Source of the DNA: Rhabditoides inermis
Taxonomy: Eukaryota; Nematoda; Chromadorea; Rhabditida; Rhabditidae
Length of the DNA: 64,000 nucleotides
Direction: 5' to 3'
Assembly: GCA_963966185.1 (NCBI GenBank)
Contig: CAWZYM010000243.1
Span: 32,501 to 96,500, forward strand
Part shown: positions 1 to 10,000 of the stretch, one piece after another
Layout: each line of letters opens with the position of its first letter
How positions within the stretch are numbered: position 1 is the stretch's first letter
Program-made: the position numbers and the translations under genes
The notes under the pieces: generated by a model
Database searches by the model: none
What the model saw: the letters and a program-made list of their open reading frames with translations, nothing else
What the model was told of the DNA's origin: nothing

Positions 1-24
1 CTCTCTCTTTCTCTCTCTCCGTCC

Positions 25-56
<32 letters not shown>

Positions 57-202
57 CTCTCTCTCTCTCTCTTGCCCTCTCTCTCTCTCTCTCTCTCTCT
101 CTCGCTCTCTCTCTTTCTCTTGCCCTCTTTCTCTCTCTCGCTTCTTGCCCTCTTTCTCTCTCTCGCTCTCTCTCGCTCTCGCTCTCTCTCTCTTTCTCTC
201 TA

Positions 203-243
<41 letters not shown>

Positions 244-290
244 CCCCTCTCTCTCTCTCTCTCTGTGTCCCTCTTGCAGAACGGGGGTCT
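1..290. repeat. CT-dinucleotide microsatellite
   Basis: Almost pure (CT)n with occasional TTT, GCCC and CGCT interruptions. Reading frames here are only Ser/Leu runs and are not genes. Confidence 0.97.
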
Positions 291-365
291 TTGGTTTCAG
301 ATTCTGAACGTCTTGTCACTCAAAGATTCGAAGATGCGCGCGTCGTATTGGACGATGAAGTTGGT

Positions 366-419
366 GGAGAGTGAGAGACGAGAGAGAGAGAGAGAGACGA
401 GAGAGACGAGAGAGAGAGC

Positions 420-460
<41 letters not shown>
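366..460. repeat. GA-dinucleotide microsatellite
   Basis: (GA)n with AGACGAGAG interruptions. It is the reverse complement in composition of the CT tract at 1-290, so the two could pair as the arms of a large imperfect hairpin around a 75-bp spacer. Confidence 0.95.
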
Positions 461-461
<1 letters not shown>

Positions 462-903
462 CTGCTTGTTCAGCTGTCACATAGAGCTGCTTCGGACGAA
501 GACGCTGTCTTGGAAGGAGGGCTATGGAGAGACGACCAAGAGCCCTGCCATCACTGGCAATCAGTCGCTCCTCCACGAGCCGTGGACGATTGCACAGAAG
601 AAGTAGAAGGGAAACCGTCCGTTGCTGGTTTCTTCCCTCGATTGTGTAGAATTTATATTTACCATGCCCCTTTTTTGGCTGATTCCTTCCCTCTGCAGAT
701 AGTGTTTTTTTGTATAATTTGTTATTTGTCAGTTTATTTACGGTGATTCGTCATCTTTTTGATATGTGATGTTGTGCTAATTGATTGTACGTTTTTATCG
801 AGATTTATACATTTGAAATACAATTGGCTGTGACAATCATTTGATTTTGCGATAAACGTTTTCTTTCAGTGTGGCGATAAGGAGAGGGACAGCAGTAAAA
901 TGT
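461..903. other. Unassigned DNA
   Basis: No convincing exon, repeat or RNA gene was seen. It becomes AT-rich from about 640 to 850 and ends near the presumed last exon of the minus-strand gene at 904-3318. Confidence 0.4.
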
Positions 904-1466
904 TTTCTCAAGAATATAAAGTAAGGATGGCCATGCGGCTGGTGCTGTAGTGGCGATCGCGGGAATACGCAGGGGGCGAGGCCGAGTACTTGGCTGGCTC
1001 CTGGCGCGCGCTGAATCGCTTCAGGTGCTCCTCCAACAAGTACAGGTAGACGAATACTGAGACGAGCAGGCTGAATCGTAAACAGAGAAGAGTGAGGAGA
1101 AGATGTAGAGTACAGAAGCACTCACCACAGATCGAATTCTGCGATCTCTTGCGGCCTTCTGGAACACGTTGGAGTAGAGCTGCCGAAGGTGGCGGCAGTG
1201 CTGCACAGTGGGATGGAGGGGAGGAAGCGGCGCGGTGCGCTTGCTTCGCGGGTTCCGCAAGTCCGGCCCAGCTCTATGGTAGATGGCTGGAGAGAGGTCG
1301 AGAGTGGGCGATGTGAGGAAGAGAGAAAAGAGAGGGCGGTGGAGGAGAGTACACTCACTCTGGTACCGGCCATGACGCGGCGTCCCTGTCTGCACCAGCT
1401 CTCCCGCTGCCAGACTGCGGTACTTTTTTCCTCCGAATAGTGTCCAGTAGCTGCTTCAGCTTGACA

Positions 1467-1972
1467 TAGTGTTTGGACCAAAGTACCGGTTTATTTCTGG
1501 TTAACCAGAAATTTGGCGCCCTTTTCAAAACCAGCGTCATTTAAAACCAGAAAAAATTGGCCAGGTCATTGGCCGGACCAGATATTTCTGGTTTTCGGTC
1601 GAAAAAACCAGAAATTTCTGGTTCTGGTTTTCATTTGGCCAGTACTGGTTTTGGTTTGGCGGTCGTTCGAGAAATGTGACGTCTCATTGTCATTTAGCCA
1701 TGAAATGTCCTCATCATACCTCATCTCATTCGAGAATCGAGAAATGATATTGACCGGTCCAAAAAACCAGAGGTACAAACTACAAAACCAGAAATTTCTG
1801 GTTTTTTGAAAACCAGAAATTTCTGGTTCTGGTTCTGGTTTGGCCAGATTTCTCAAAACCGGTTTATTTTGGCCGGTCATTTCTCTGGCCAACCAGAAAA
1901 TAACCGGTCGTTGGTTTTATTTTGGCCGGTCATTCGACCAGAAATCTGGTCGATAAATTGGTCCAAACACTA
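1467..1972. mobile_element. hAT-like MITE (MITE1), 506 bp
   Basis: Perfect 15-bp terminal inverted repeats, TAGTGTTTGGACCAA at 1467-1481 and its reverse complement at 1958-1972. They are flanked by a perfect 8-bp direct repeat, GCTTGACA, at 1459-1466 and 1973-1980. An 8-bp TSD is the hallmark of the hAT superfamily. The interior is a long imperfect foldback made of repeated AACCAGAAATTTCTGGTT-type palindromes and has no coding capacity. It sits inside a host coding exon. Confidence 0.9.
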
Positions 1973-2018
1973 GCTTGACACCGCCAGTCTCTCGGACTGC
2001 CTTGTCCACGCCATCACC

Positions 2019-3209
2019 TTCAATTCAATTCAATTCAACATTTATCCGGTATCGCATTATGTGATCATAACTCAAACATCAATTATTCACAGAGTAGCGC
2101 CGGGAAGCAAAAGTATGCCATCTTGTCGCGTTGGTGTCCATGGCCACGCTCTTCCATTCCTCCTCGAGGTTCCTCCTATTGGATGGGATCGTCTTCTTGA
2201 ATTCATCACTCCATTGTAGGTGAGGGCGACCGGGCTTGCCCATATTTGGCGGCTTCCAGTCGATCACACGTCGCGTCCATCGGTCGTCGTCACAAGTCAT
2301 TATGCGTCGGGCGAACCTCCACTTCTTTGTCCTTGCTTCGCACAGCACGTCTCGTAGTCCTGTCTGTCGTCGTATCTCCTTGCACGGAACCTTGTCGGAA
2401 CCAGGGTCAGTCCGAGCATCTTCCTTTCCATTCTCCTCTGGACAGTCCTCAGCTTCTGTAGATCTTCTCTTCTAAGACTCCAAGTCTCGACAGCGTAGGT
2501 GAGCGCGGGTAGAACTGCCATCCGAAACACTTTCCTCCGCAGTCGCATCGGTGCGCTCTTCAGCATTAGGAACTGGCTATGGCGGAAGAAAGCACCCCAA
2601 CCAGCCTGCATTCTCCTCGTCACTTCCACTCGATCGTCGGTCAGGAAGCTGAGAGAGCGGCCTAGGTAGACAAACTTGTCCACGTACTCCACTTCTCCTC
2701 CGTCCAGACGAATGCTCTTCTTCGGTCCGTTGCTCATCACCACTGTCTTCTTCCTGTTCACGTACAGCCCGTAGTCGCTGCTCTTCTCCGCCAGTTCCTC
2801 CAGCATCCTTTCTGCAGCCGAAGGTGAGCGTGCAAAGAGGATGATGTCGTCAGCATAGCACAGATGAGCTTCTGTCCACCAATGTCCAGTCCGGCCCCAA
2901 CAAAATCGAAGTCCAGCTTGGCACAGATTTCGGCGAGCACGCAGTTGAACAGATGAGGAGACAACGGACAGCCTTGGCGCACTTCTTTCTTCACTTCGAT
3001 TTCAGCCGGTGTCCCTCGAACGTTCACTTTCGTCTTGCCCTCGTTGTAGATGCTTTGGAGCAGTCGGATGTAGGCAGGGTGCACTCCACATCTCTTCAGC
3101 GCCAGCCACGTGTCGTTGTGCTCGATGGAATCATAGGCCTTGGCAAAGTCCACGAAGACCAGGTATCCGTGGTAGCCGTGGCGGTAGAACTTGTAGATGA
3201 CCTCGCGAG
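2019..3209 (-). mobile_element. LINE-A: 5'-truncated non-LTR retrotransposon, RT part
   Basis: Minus-strand reverse transcriptase fragment. The 5' piece (3213-2758) has the RT A-motif region (FVDFAKAYDS) and the VRQGCPLSPHLF motif. The catalytic YADD region is broken by a frameshift near 2850. A second frame (2806-2300) carries the thumb and C-terminal part (YLGRSLS, LPALTYAVETWS, RRMERKMLG), and a third (2348-2079) the C-terminus (GRPHLQW). The general look is RTE-like. The 3' end on the left has an (AATTC)n tail at 2019-2038. A 5-bp TSD, TCACC, lies at 2014-2018 and 3210-3214. It is truncated at the 5' end, lacks the endonuclease and has at least two frame breaks, so it is dead. Confidence 0.85.
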
Positions 3210-3324
3210 TCACCAGTAAAATAGGTGTTGTCGGCTCCGCGTCCGCGAGCTCGTGTCAGCGTACCTTTATTTTGTGCGCTCCGGCGCCGCCCTTTCCTTG
3301 AGTCTGCTCCGGCTCCGGCTGCAA

Positions 3325-4305
3325 GTAAGAACGAAGACAGCAAAAGTTTTTTTTGTGTCAAAAAACTTCTAAGGTAGTGAAAATATAATTTTATAATCCT
3401 GTCGCTTTCGAATAAATGGTCTATCCCTGGTGAGAAGGAAGTGATCGAGTCATGGAGAGAAGAAAGACTTCCGGAACTGAATCTACTCCCAGTTTTGTTT
3501 ATATACTGCTTCATGAATGTGCTCCGAATAGGGAAGAAAATGTGGAAATCACATTTCTCATGTGTGACAGACAGATAGATAGGTTTATTACCGATAACAT
3601 GGAAAAAATCGAAATTATAAACAAAAGTGAGCAATACAAACGGCAGGTATAAACGGGGTTTCAATGATATTGAACAAGAACATAATAACATAGTATTACA
3701 TGGAAAAGGAAGTGGGAAGAGCTCTCTATAGGTTTCGCAATTGGCTATGTGGCATGAGATCTAATGTAGAGTTGTGATTTGAAGATAGAGGGATCATTTA
3801 TGGAGATTAGGTCACGAGAAAGCGCATTCCAGATTGTGAAGGTTCAAATCAAATCAAATCAAATCAAATGTTTATTCGGAATCGCAAATATGATTATGAC
3901 GCGTACAAAACGAAATCACTCATAAGAACCTAAGATGGTATTATAGATTTTTGCGCCGAATGGAAGGTGCAGGTTCACTAATCGGGCTCTTGCATTTCCA
4001 TCCATAGAGGGCCGTCGTCTTGCGGACCATACCATTGAACCAATATTGACGTACATGTTGATAATCGATCGATATCCATCGATAATCCAAAAGCGCGGCA
4101 ACTCCAGTAACAAACTGACCGCAAGGAACGATATCCACTCCACATAGTGCCAATAGTGATCCAATCCTCGAGCTAGCGTTGCTGACTTCCATATTGGGCT
4201 ACTCCGCGCGGGCCCAGCGTTTCTCACGGAGGATTCCAGAACAAACGGCGGCGACGACCGGCGGTGCGAGAAATGCACCCAACCGGCCGCCGTGACGAAA
4301 AGAAA
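3325..4305 (-). other. Patchwork of short LINE 3' ends
   Basis: No intact gene. Two minus-strand LINE-type 3' termini are visible: one at about 3568-3600 ending in a (GATA/GACA)n tail next to TTTATTACCGATAAC, and one at 3847-3890 ending in five ATCAA-type units next to GTTTATTCGGAATCGC. Both resemble the 3' ends at 2041, 4318 and 23481. At 4210-4300 there is a GC-rich stretch with no assignment. Confidence 0.5.
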
Positions 4306-4463
4306 TGGAATGGAACATTTATCCGGTATCGCATTATGTGATCATGTATACGACGAGTATAATAGCGTTGTATGCTCTCAATGTATTGTGAAGGTTCTGC
4401 TTGAAAAAGTGCTGGTACGGTCTGTGTGATTAAATGATGGAACAATTCTAATTCATGAGAGAG
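4306..4463 (-). mobile_element. LINE-B, 3' terminal part, split off by Gypsy1
   Basis: Minus-strand continuation of LINE-B across the Gypsy1 insertion. Joined to 16479 onward with one AGAG copy, the frame stays open across the junction. It ends with the family 3' signature (TGATCACATAATGCG then CCGGATAAATGTT) and a short CCATT-type tail. Positions 4350-4382 repeat 33 bp found again at 16680-16712. Confidence 0.75.
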
Positions 4464-5056
4464 TGACAGGTGTTTGGACGTGTGAACGCCGGTCGGCCCA
4501 GGACCTACCTGTTAGGGACATCCGCGTGAGCGGATGCGCCAACCCAGAGGACTTCGATATCAAACCGCAACTACTACCGTTGATAACAACCCCGTAGTCC
4601 ACATTAGTTCCCGTGGGACATAATGTGAATGCAATACAAGAACAGATGTTTGGCATCTTTATCTCGCATAACAAGCACACAATGAGAAATGGATAGGGAA
4701 CGGGGTAAACCCCAATGTGGACGCGGGGACGGCACCCCTCAGGTGGTCTATGGTGGGACCTAAGGTCTCAGGACTGGCATCTGAGTATCAGCTACCGCCG
4801 TACTGAACCCCCGACTGAGTGGTGAGGGTGGCTTATATAGGGAAGGGGGCGGGGCATGTAGTGGCGTCTCGGCCAATGGACGGACGACACGAGTCCCGTC
4901 TCTTCCCGCTTGTTATCAGTCGATCGGCCGCGTTCCCGCCGGTGTATCGGTAGATCACCCGTCGTGCCGTTGGCTGCAATGAGTGATCAGACTAGAGTCG
5001 AGTAAGCATCTCTCTCGCAGAGCGAGATGCGACAGACAGAGATACTCTCTGTCACA
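4464..5056 (-). repeat. Gypsy1 3' LTR
   Basis: 593 bp. On the minus strand it begins TGTGACAGAG and ends CACCTGTCA, the TG...CA ends expected of an LTR. It carries a TATATAA-type box (about 4833-4839), a hairpin motif copy (4721-4743) and a CT run near its 5' end that is 2 bp shorter than in the other LTR. Confidence 0.95.
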
Positions 5057-5067
5057 CCTCCCCCCTT
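5057..5067 (-). promoter_or_regulatory. Gypsy1 polypurine tract
   Basis: On the minus strand AAAGGGGGGAGG lies immediately before the 3' LTR, as expected for the plus-strand primer of reverse transcription. Confidence 0.85.
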
Positions 5068-5137
5068 TGCAGCGTCCGACTCCCGGCGGACGGACACAAG
5101 GCCTGACCGCAGAAAGTCAGAGCCGCAATCGCTCTCA

Positions 5138-5691
5138 CTTAAACTCTTCAGATACCTCCGTTGATGACGTGATGTTGGCGACCTTGGTTGGCTCGTTGGC
5201 CTCGCAGCTGGACTGCTTGGCGCGTGCTGCACAGCTGCTGCTGGTTGGCGTTCCTGTTGGCACGGCTCGTTCAATGGAGAAATGGTGCTCCAACGCTGAC
5301 GCGGAGAAAGCACTCGCGTTTGTCTCTGGTGCTGCTCTCTCTGTCGAGCGATCAAGGGCGTTAATCGCTCGGGTGTCCGGCTGTCGCACCTGAACAATCC
5401 ATGTTATTATCGGAAATGCGAAACGTATCGTAGCGTACCACTAGGATCCAAACCAACTGGTTTGTCAATGACACCATCTTGGGGCGGCGCTTCTGTACAC
5501 CACCTTCTCGATGTCGCGGCTACCAAGTTGCAGCTCGCTCTCGCCGTTGCCGGCGGGGCTTGTAAGATCCTCGTCAATGTTGACGTTGCCGGGCGCCCTC
5601 GCTGGTATCGTCGCTGTCCTTGACGGATCTCCGCAGAGTTGCCGAGTCAGTGAGATCCCAACCTTGATGGCTGAGTCCACCAGCTCCTGAA
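5138..5691 (-). CDS. Possible extra spliced exons in the Gypsy1 3' region
   Basis: Two exon-like pieces on the minus strand. The first runs from a TTGTTCAG acceptor near 5692 to a GTGGTGTA donor near 5510. The second runs from a TTGTTCAG acceptor near 5393 to a stop at about 5135. The phase is 0 on both sides of the implied intron of roughly 115 nt. Joined, they give about 145 residues, Ser/Thr/Ala-rich, with no motif I recognise. Whether they belong to the ORF ending at 5873 or are separate is not clear; a GTAAGA donor near 5845 could link them only in a different frame. Speculative. Confidence 0.3.
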
Positions 5692-5872
5692 CAAGTGGGT
5701 TGACTGAAAATTTGTCTCACTCACTTAAAAGTATGACCAAAAATTGACTGAACACAATTCGTACAAGTAAAACTGCATGTTTCGCTACCGTTTTGAACAA
5801 CTGGGGTTGTGTAACTTTGTTACACAACCTCGGTCTCTTACCAATGGTCCACTGTTGGTGGAGCGACGAGGC

Positions 5873-6803
5873 TTATTGTCCTCGCGCCTTCGCCAGATTG
5901 AGCGAGGCGATGAACACCTCGTAGTTGGTCGAGCCGGTGACCAGCTTGATGTTCCGGTGTCCCGCAGGAGCCGCCTTGTTCCAATCAACGTTGTACCCAA
6001 GCGTTGGCCTTGTCGTTGGCGACGGGCTCGTTGTAGCGGGAAAAACTGCAAAAAGAGCGGTAGTTCCCGGTCCCTCCCTTGACTCACCTTGGTTTTGGTG
6101 GGGTATGGGGAAAGACGCGGGGACAGCACCCCTCAGGTTGCTTGTCCACTGGCGGCGGGCGGAGTGGGTGATTCCACTCCCGAAGCAGCTGTTGCTGCTC
6201 CGCCTGGTCGGCGCGTTCGCCTCGGCGACCGAGTGCGTCCACTCGGCTCTGCTGCCGCAGCTGGCCGGGTCCAGTGGATCTGGACCTGCAAATACAGTTT
6301 AGAGTGTACTGAACTGTGTTTGCAGTCGATAAACGCTGCAACCCAATTCACAATGAACAATGCATAATAAACAAAACACACACAAATGCAACTAAAATGT
6401 CTTAAACTGCTACAAACTGTTTCTAAACTAACACAAAATGTTCTAAACTCATAAAAAACACAACTGAATGAACGAGAAATGCTAAAATATGCAAAAAAAA
6501 ATCCACAATTAAAAGCTTAACAACCCAAAATCTGATAAGAACACAAAATGAATGATCACAAACTGACTCACCTGTTCCGCTCTTCTTAGGCGTGTCCACG
6601 TTGGTGTCGTTGAACTGCTCGGAGGTTGCCGGCGTGGCCAAATACACGCGTCTCGGCCTGTCGCCGCGTGACTGTTGGGGCAGAATGGTGCGATTGTGGG
6701 CGGGGTTTGCCCCTGCGCATAGGCCTGTCGCCTGCACCCCCGACGTCGCGCTCTCGCCGAGCCGAGTGCTCTGGGGATGCTGTATCGATTGATCGCATCG
6801 CAT
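5873..6803 (-). CDS. Candidate spliced ORF3 of Gypsy1, about 200 aa
   Basis: Three exons predicted by eye: 6803-6572 (ATG start, donor AACAG|GTGAGT), 6285-6088 (acceptor TTTGCAG, donor CCAAG|GTGAGT) and 6045-5873 (acceptor TTTTTGCAG, stop TAA). The introns are 286 and 42 nt and both junction phases agree, giving 201 codons including the stop. The N-terminal part is Thr/Arg/Pro-rich. The last exon is compositionally the most protein-like part, containing GYNVDWNKAAPAGHRN and NYEVFIASLNLAKAR. No signal peptide or transmembrane helix is seen, so this is not a normal envelope protein. The position after pol is where extra genes of Gypsy elements sit. A hairpin motif copy (6115-6137) lies in exon 2. 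No function is assigned. Confidence 0.45.
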
Positions 6804-7089
6804 CCGCTCCGCGTCGCTTCTGCCTGTCTGCCGTTGCCTCCCCCCTTCGCAAGCGCCTGCTGGCGATTGCGAAAACTGCTCTAGCCTCTTCGGGGGGCGA
6901 ACCTCTCTCTCTCTCCCTCTTCACTGGGGATCGGGGGACCGACCGTGCAGCTGGCAATAGCGGCGCGCGCTGCCACAAACGATGTGTATGATTAACATGT
7001 AAAGAAAGCAAATGATATACAATTTGAAAACTGAAACTCTTACACTAGAAACGATAAAAGAAAGTGTAGCTGAATGTTGATTAGCTGAC

Positions 7090-10000
7090 TCACTGAGAAT
7101 CCTCGACGGAATCGCGAGGACGCGGCGCACGAATCTGGTTCTTGTTGTACTTGCCGCGTTTCGGATTCTTCTGCCGCACGAACTCTTCAGTTGTCGACTG
7201 CTCTTCATCCAGGTTCGGATCCGCGTTGTGCGGTCCGTCGTTCGGCTTGACTTTGCCGGACAGATCAGCTGGCTGTGCGCCTGCCTGTCGGAGCGCCTCT
7301 CTCTCACTCTCCGAGAGTCGGCGTCTGCTCCAGATCGGGCCCTCCAGTTCGAAGGACTTCTTCAGCTGGTCCTTGTGTACCCTCCTCGGTACCTCCTGAG
7401 CGACACAGCTCTCGATGGTCACATATGGGTGTTCGATCTCCAGTACTCGATACTGACCCTTCCAGGGGAGAATCAGCTTGTCGTTGACTCCCTTCGTCCT
7501 GTTGTAGTTCTTGAGAGAGACGCGATCGCCGACGGTGATCTCCAGCGGCTTCAGGTGAGATGGCAGCTTGGTAGCCATTCTCTTCCTTGCCGCTTCAGCC
7601 TCCTGCTCGGCTTTCATCCACACCACTCGAAGTGTGCGGAGAAGCGTCTTGACATAGCTGCCGTCTCTCGAGAACTCCGGAATCTTCTTCTCCGCCTCGG
7701 TCGTCATGAGCGAATCCACCCGGAATATCGGCTCCCTGCCGAACATGAGGAAGAACGGGGAGTAGCCTGTGCTGCTGTGCACACTCGTGTTGTATGCCAG
7801 CGCACATGCTGCCACGTGGTCGTCCCACGTCCACGGGTTCTCCTCGATGTAGCAGCGGACCGACTGCTGGAGGGTGGAGAAGACTCTCTCAACCATTCCC
7901 TGGCTCTGGTGGTGATGTGGTACGCTAAAATGATGATTCACTTGCAGCGTAGTGAGCACCTGCTCCAACTTGTTAGCTCGCAGATAAGTCGCATTGTCAG
8001 TGTGCAACACTGGCATCGTACCATACCTGAATACGACGTCGTTCATGAGAGCATTCGCGACCGTCTCCGCCTCAGTGTTCGAGAGGACAGATACCACAAT
8101 GTACTTGGTGAAGTGGTCTGCGAGGCAAAGGATGAACTTGTTGCCCTTGTTCGACTTGGTGACTGGTCCGAAGATGTCCATATAGCAGATCTGGAATGGC
8201 GCATGTGGAATGGTGGCAATCAACTTCTCACGGTTCATTGGATTGACCCGCTTCCGCTGACACACGTCGCATGAGCGGCAGAACTTGTAGATCTGGTCCG
8301 CCATGCCGATCCAAAAGTACTTCTTGGCTATCCTCTTCAGGCTCTTGTCCCAGTTGTGGTGACCGCCGCTCGCCTTCACAGTGTGGTACTGCTCCACAAC
8401 CTCCTGTTGCATAGATTCTGGAACGATGAATCGTTTCACCACCTGCTCACCTTGTAGTGCCGGAGTGAGCATCACGAGACGCTTGTTGCTGTCCACAGTG
8501 CACTGCTCGCCGACGCGGATCATCTTCAGTTCCTCTCGACTGGGTCGCTCCGGAATGTTGACGCCGTTGACGATCTCTCTCAACCGGATGCATGTCGCGT
8601 CCTTCAGCTGTTCGGCCAGCAGCTTCGATCGATTGCTTGGAAGCATCGCGTCAATTTCTGCCTGTGAACGCTGAAACTGAGCAATGTTAAGACACGCTGG
8701 AAACTCGATGATGTCATCGATCTCGGGAGAGTCGTCCTTGAATCGCTCAATGGGATTACACCTTGAGAGTGCATCCGCCACGACATTAGACTTGCCCTGA
8801 ATATATTTTATATCCACGTCCAATGTTTGTAGCTCGACCAGCCATCGCATGAGGCTGGCGTGGTTGGCGTTTCCCTTGAGCACGTGGGTGAGGGGCTGAT
8901 GATCTGTCCATATCTCGACGTGGTTGCCGTAGACAATAGGACGGAAGTGGCGCATCGCTGCGATGATGGCGAAGAGCTCGCAGTGCGTCGGCGCCCACTT
9001 CCTCTGAGAGTCAGCGAGAGACTTGCTGTAGTACGCGACTACTCCCAGGTCGCTCTTAGGATCGTCCTTGTCTCGACGCTGCATCAGTACAGCGCCAACT
9101 GCCTCCAGAGACGCATCGGTGTGCATGATGAACATCTGATCCTTCGGATGAATCAGAATCGGCTCGCTGACGAGTGCAGACTTGATTGCCTCGAACGCCT
9201 CTGTCTCCTCCTTCTCCCACTTGAACTTCACCTTGTCGCGCATCAGAGCGTAGAGCGGACTGCAAATGTGAGCAAATTGGAAGACAAACTTCTTGAAGAA
9301 GTTGGCCATACCGACAAATGATCTCACCTCCTTCGTGTTGCGGGGAGTGGGGAAGTCTTCAATAGCCTTCACGTTGCGCCTCGAGGGAGTGTAGTACTGA
9401 CCGGTAATCTCGTGTCCGAGAAACCGTATCCGTGGCAGCGCAATCTCCGTCTTCTTGGCGCTCGCCTTCAAGTTGAATTGGCGCAGGCGCGTCAGTACCC
9501 TGCGGATAGACTCCACATGCTCCTCGAAGGTGTTGTCGTAGATGACGATATCGTCAAGGTACGCCGTAACGTTGTTCTTGAGACCTCCTAGCACTCGTCC
9601 CAGGACGAAGTTGAAAGCGGCTGGACCGTTCTTGATTCCGAAGGGGACGAATCGGTAGAGGAAGTTTCCTCTCGGTGTGGTCATCCCACACATCCTCATC
9701 GATCTCTCGGAGAGCTTCAGTTGTAGAAACCCTGAAGCGAGATCGAAACTGGAATAATATCGATAACCTGCAATCTTGTTCAGAACCTCCTCAATGTGAG
9801 GGAGTTCGTGGTGTTGCGGCTTCGTGATCTTGTTCAGGTTGCGGAAGTCCGTGCACAACCGCAGGCTCCCGTCCTTCTTCGCGACACACACCAGACTGTG
9901 CATGAACTGCGTCTGGGTTGTCCGAACAATTCGCCCCGCATCCAGCAGTTGCTGGATGTGCTTGTCTACCTCCTTGAGATACTTCATAGGTACCCGGCTG

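Larger units (their letters stand above)
904..3318 (-). pseudogene. Host gene fragment with two transposon insertions in one exon
   Basis: Minus-strand exon-like pieces. The largest begins after a TTGCAG acceptor near 3319, runs 3318-3210, continues at 2018-1973 and then 1458-1359, ending at a GTGAGT donor. The gaps are LINE-A (2019-3209, TSD TCACC) and MITE1 (1467-1972, TSD GCTTGACA). Removing both insertions, with one TSD copy each, leaves a single open frame rich in charged residues, which is strong evidence that this was coding. Further exon-like pieces are about 1273-1126 and 1070-904; the last contains a hydrophobic stretch in one frame, but I could not make the phases agree at that junction. 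The product is not recognised. Because of the insertions this copy should be non-functional unless the allele is polymorphic. Confidence 0.5.

Noticed and set aside
72..606. Ser/Leu and Arg/Glu ORFs at the left edge
   Set aside because: Translations of CT and GA microsatellites.
7228..8274. 348-codon plus-strand ORF opposite Gypsy1 integrase
   Set aside because: It is antisense to a clearly coding integrase region, with no domain of its own.
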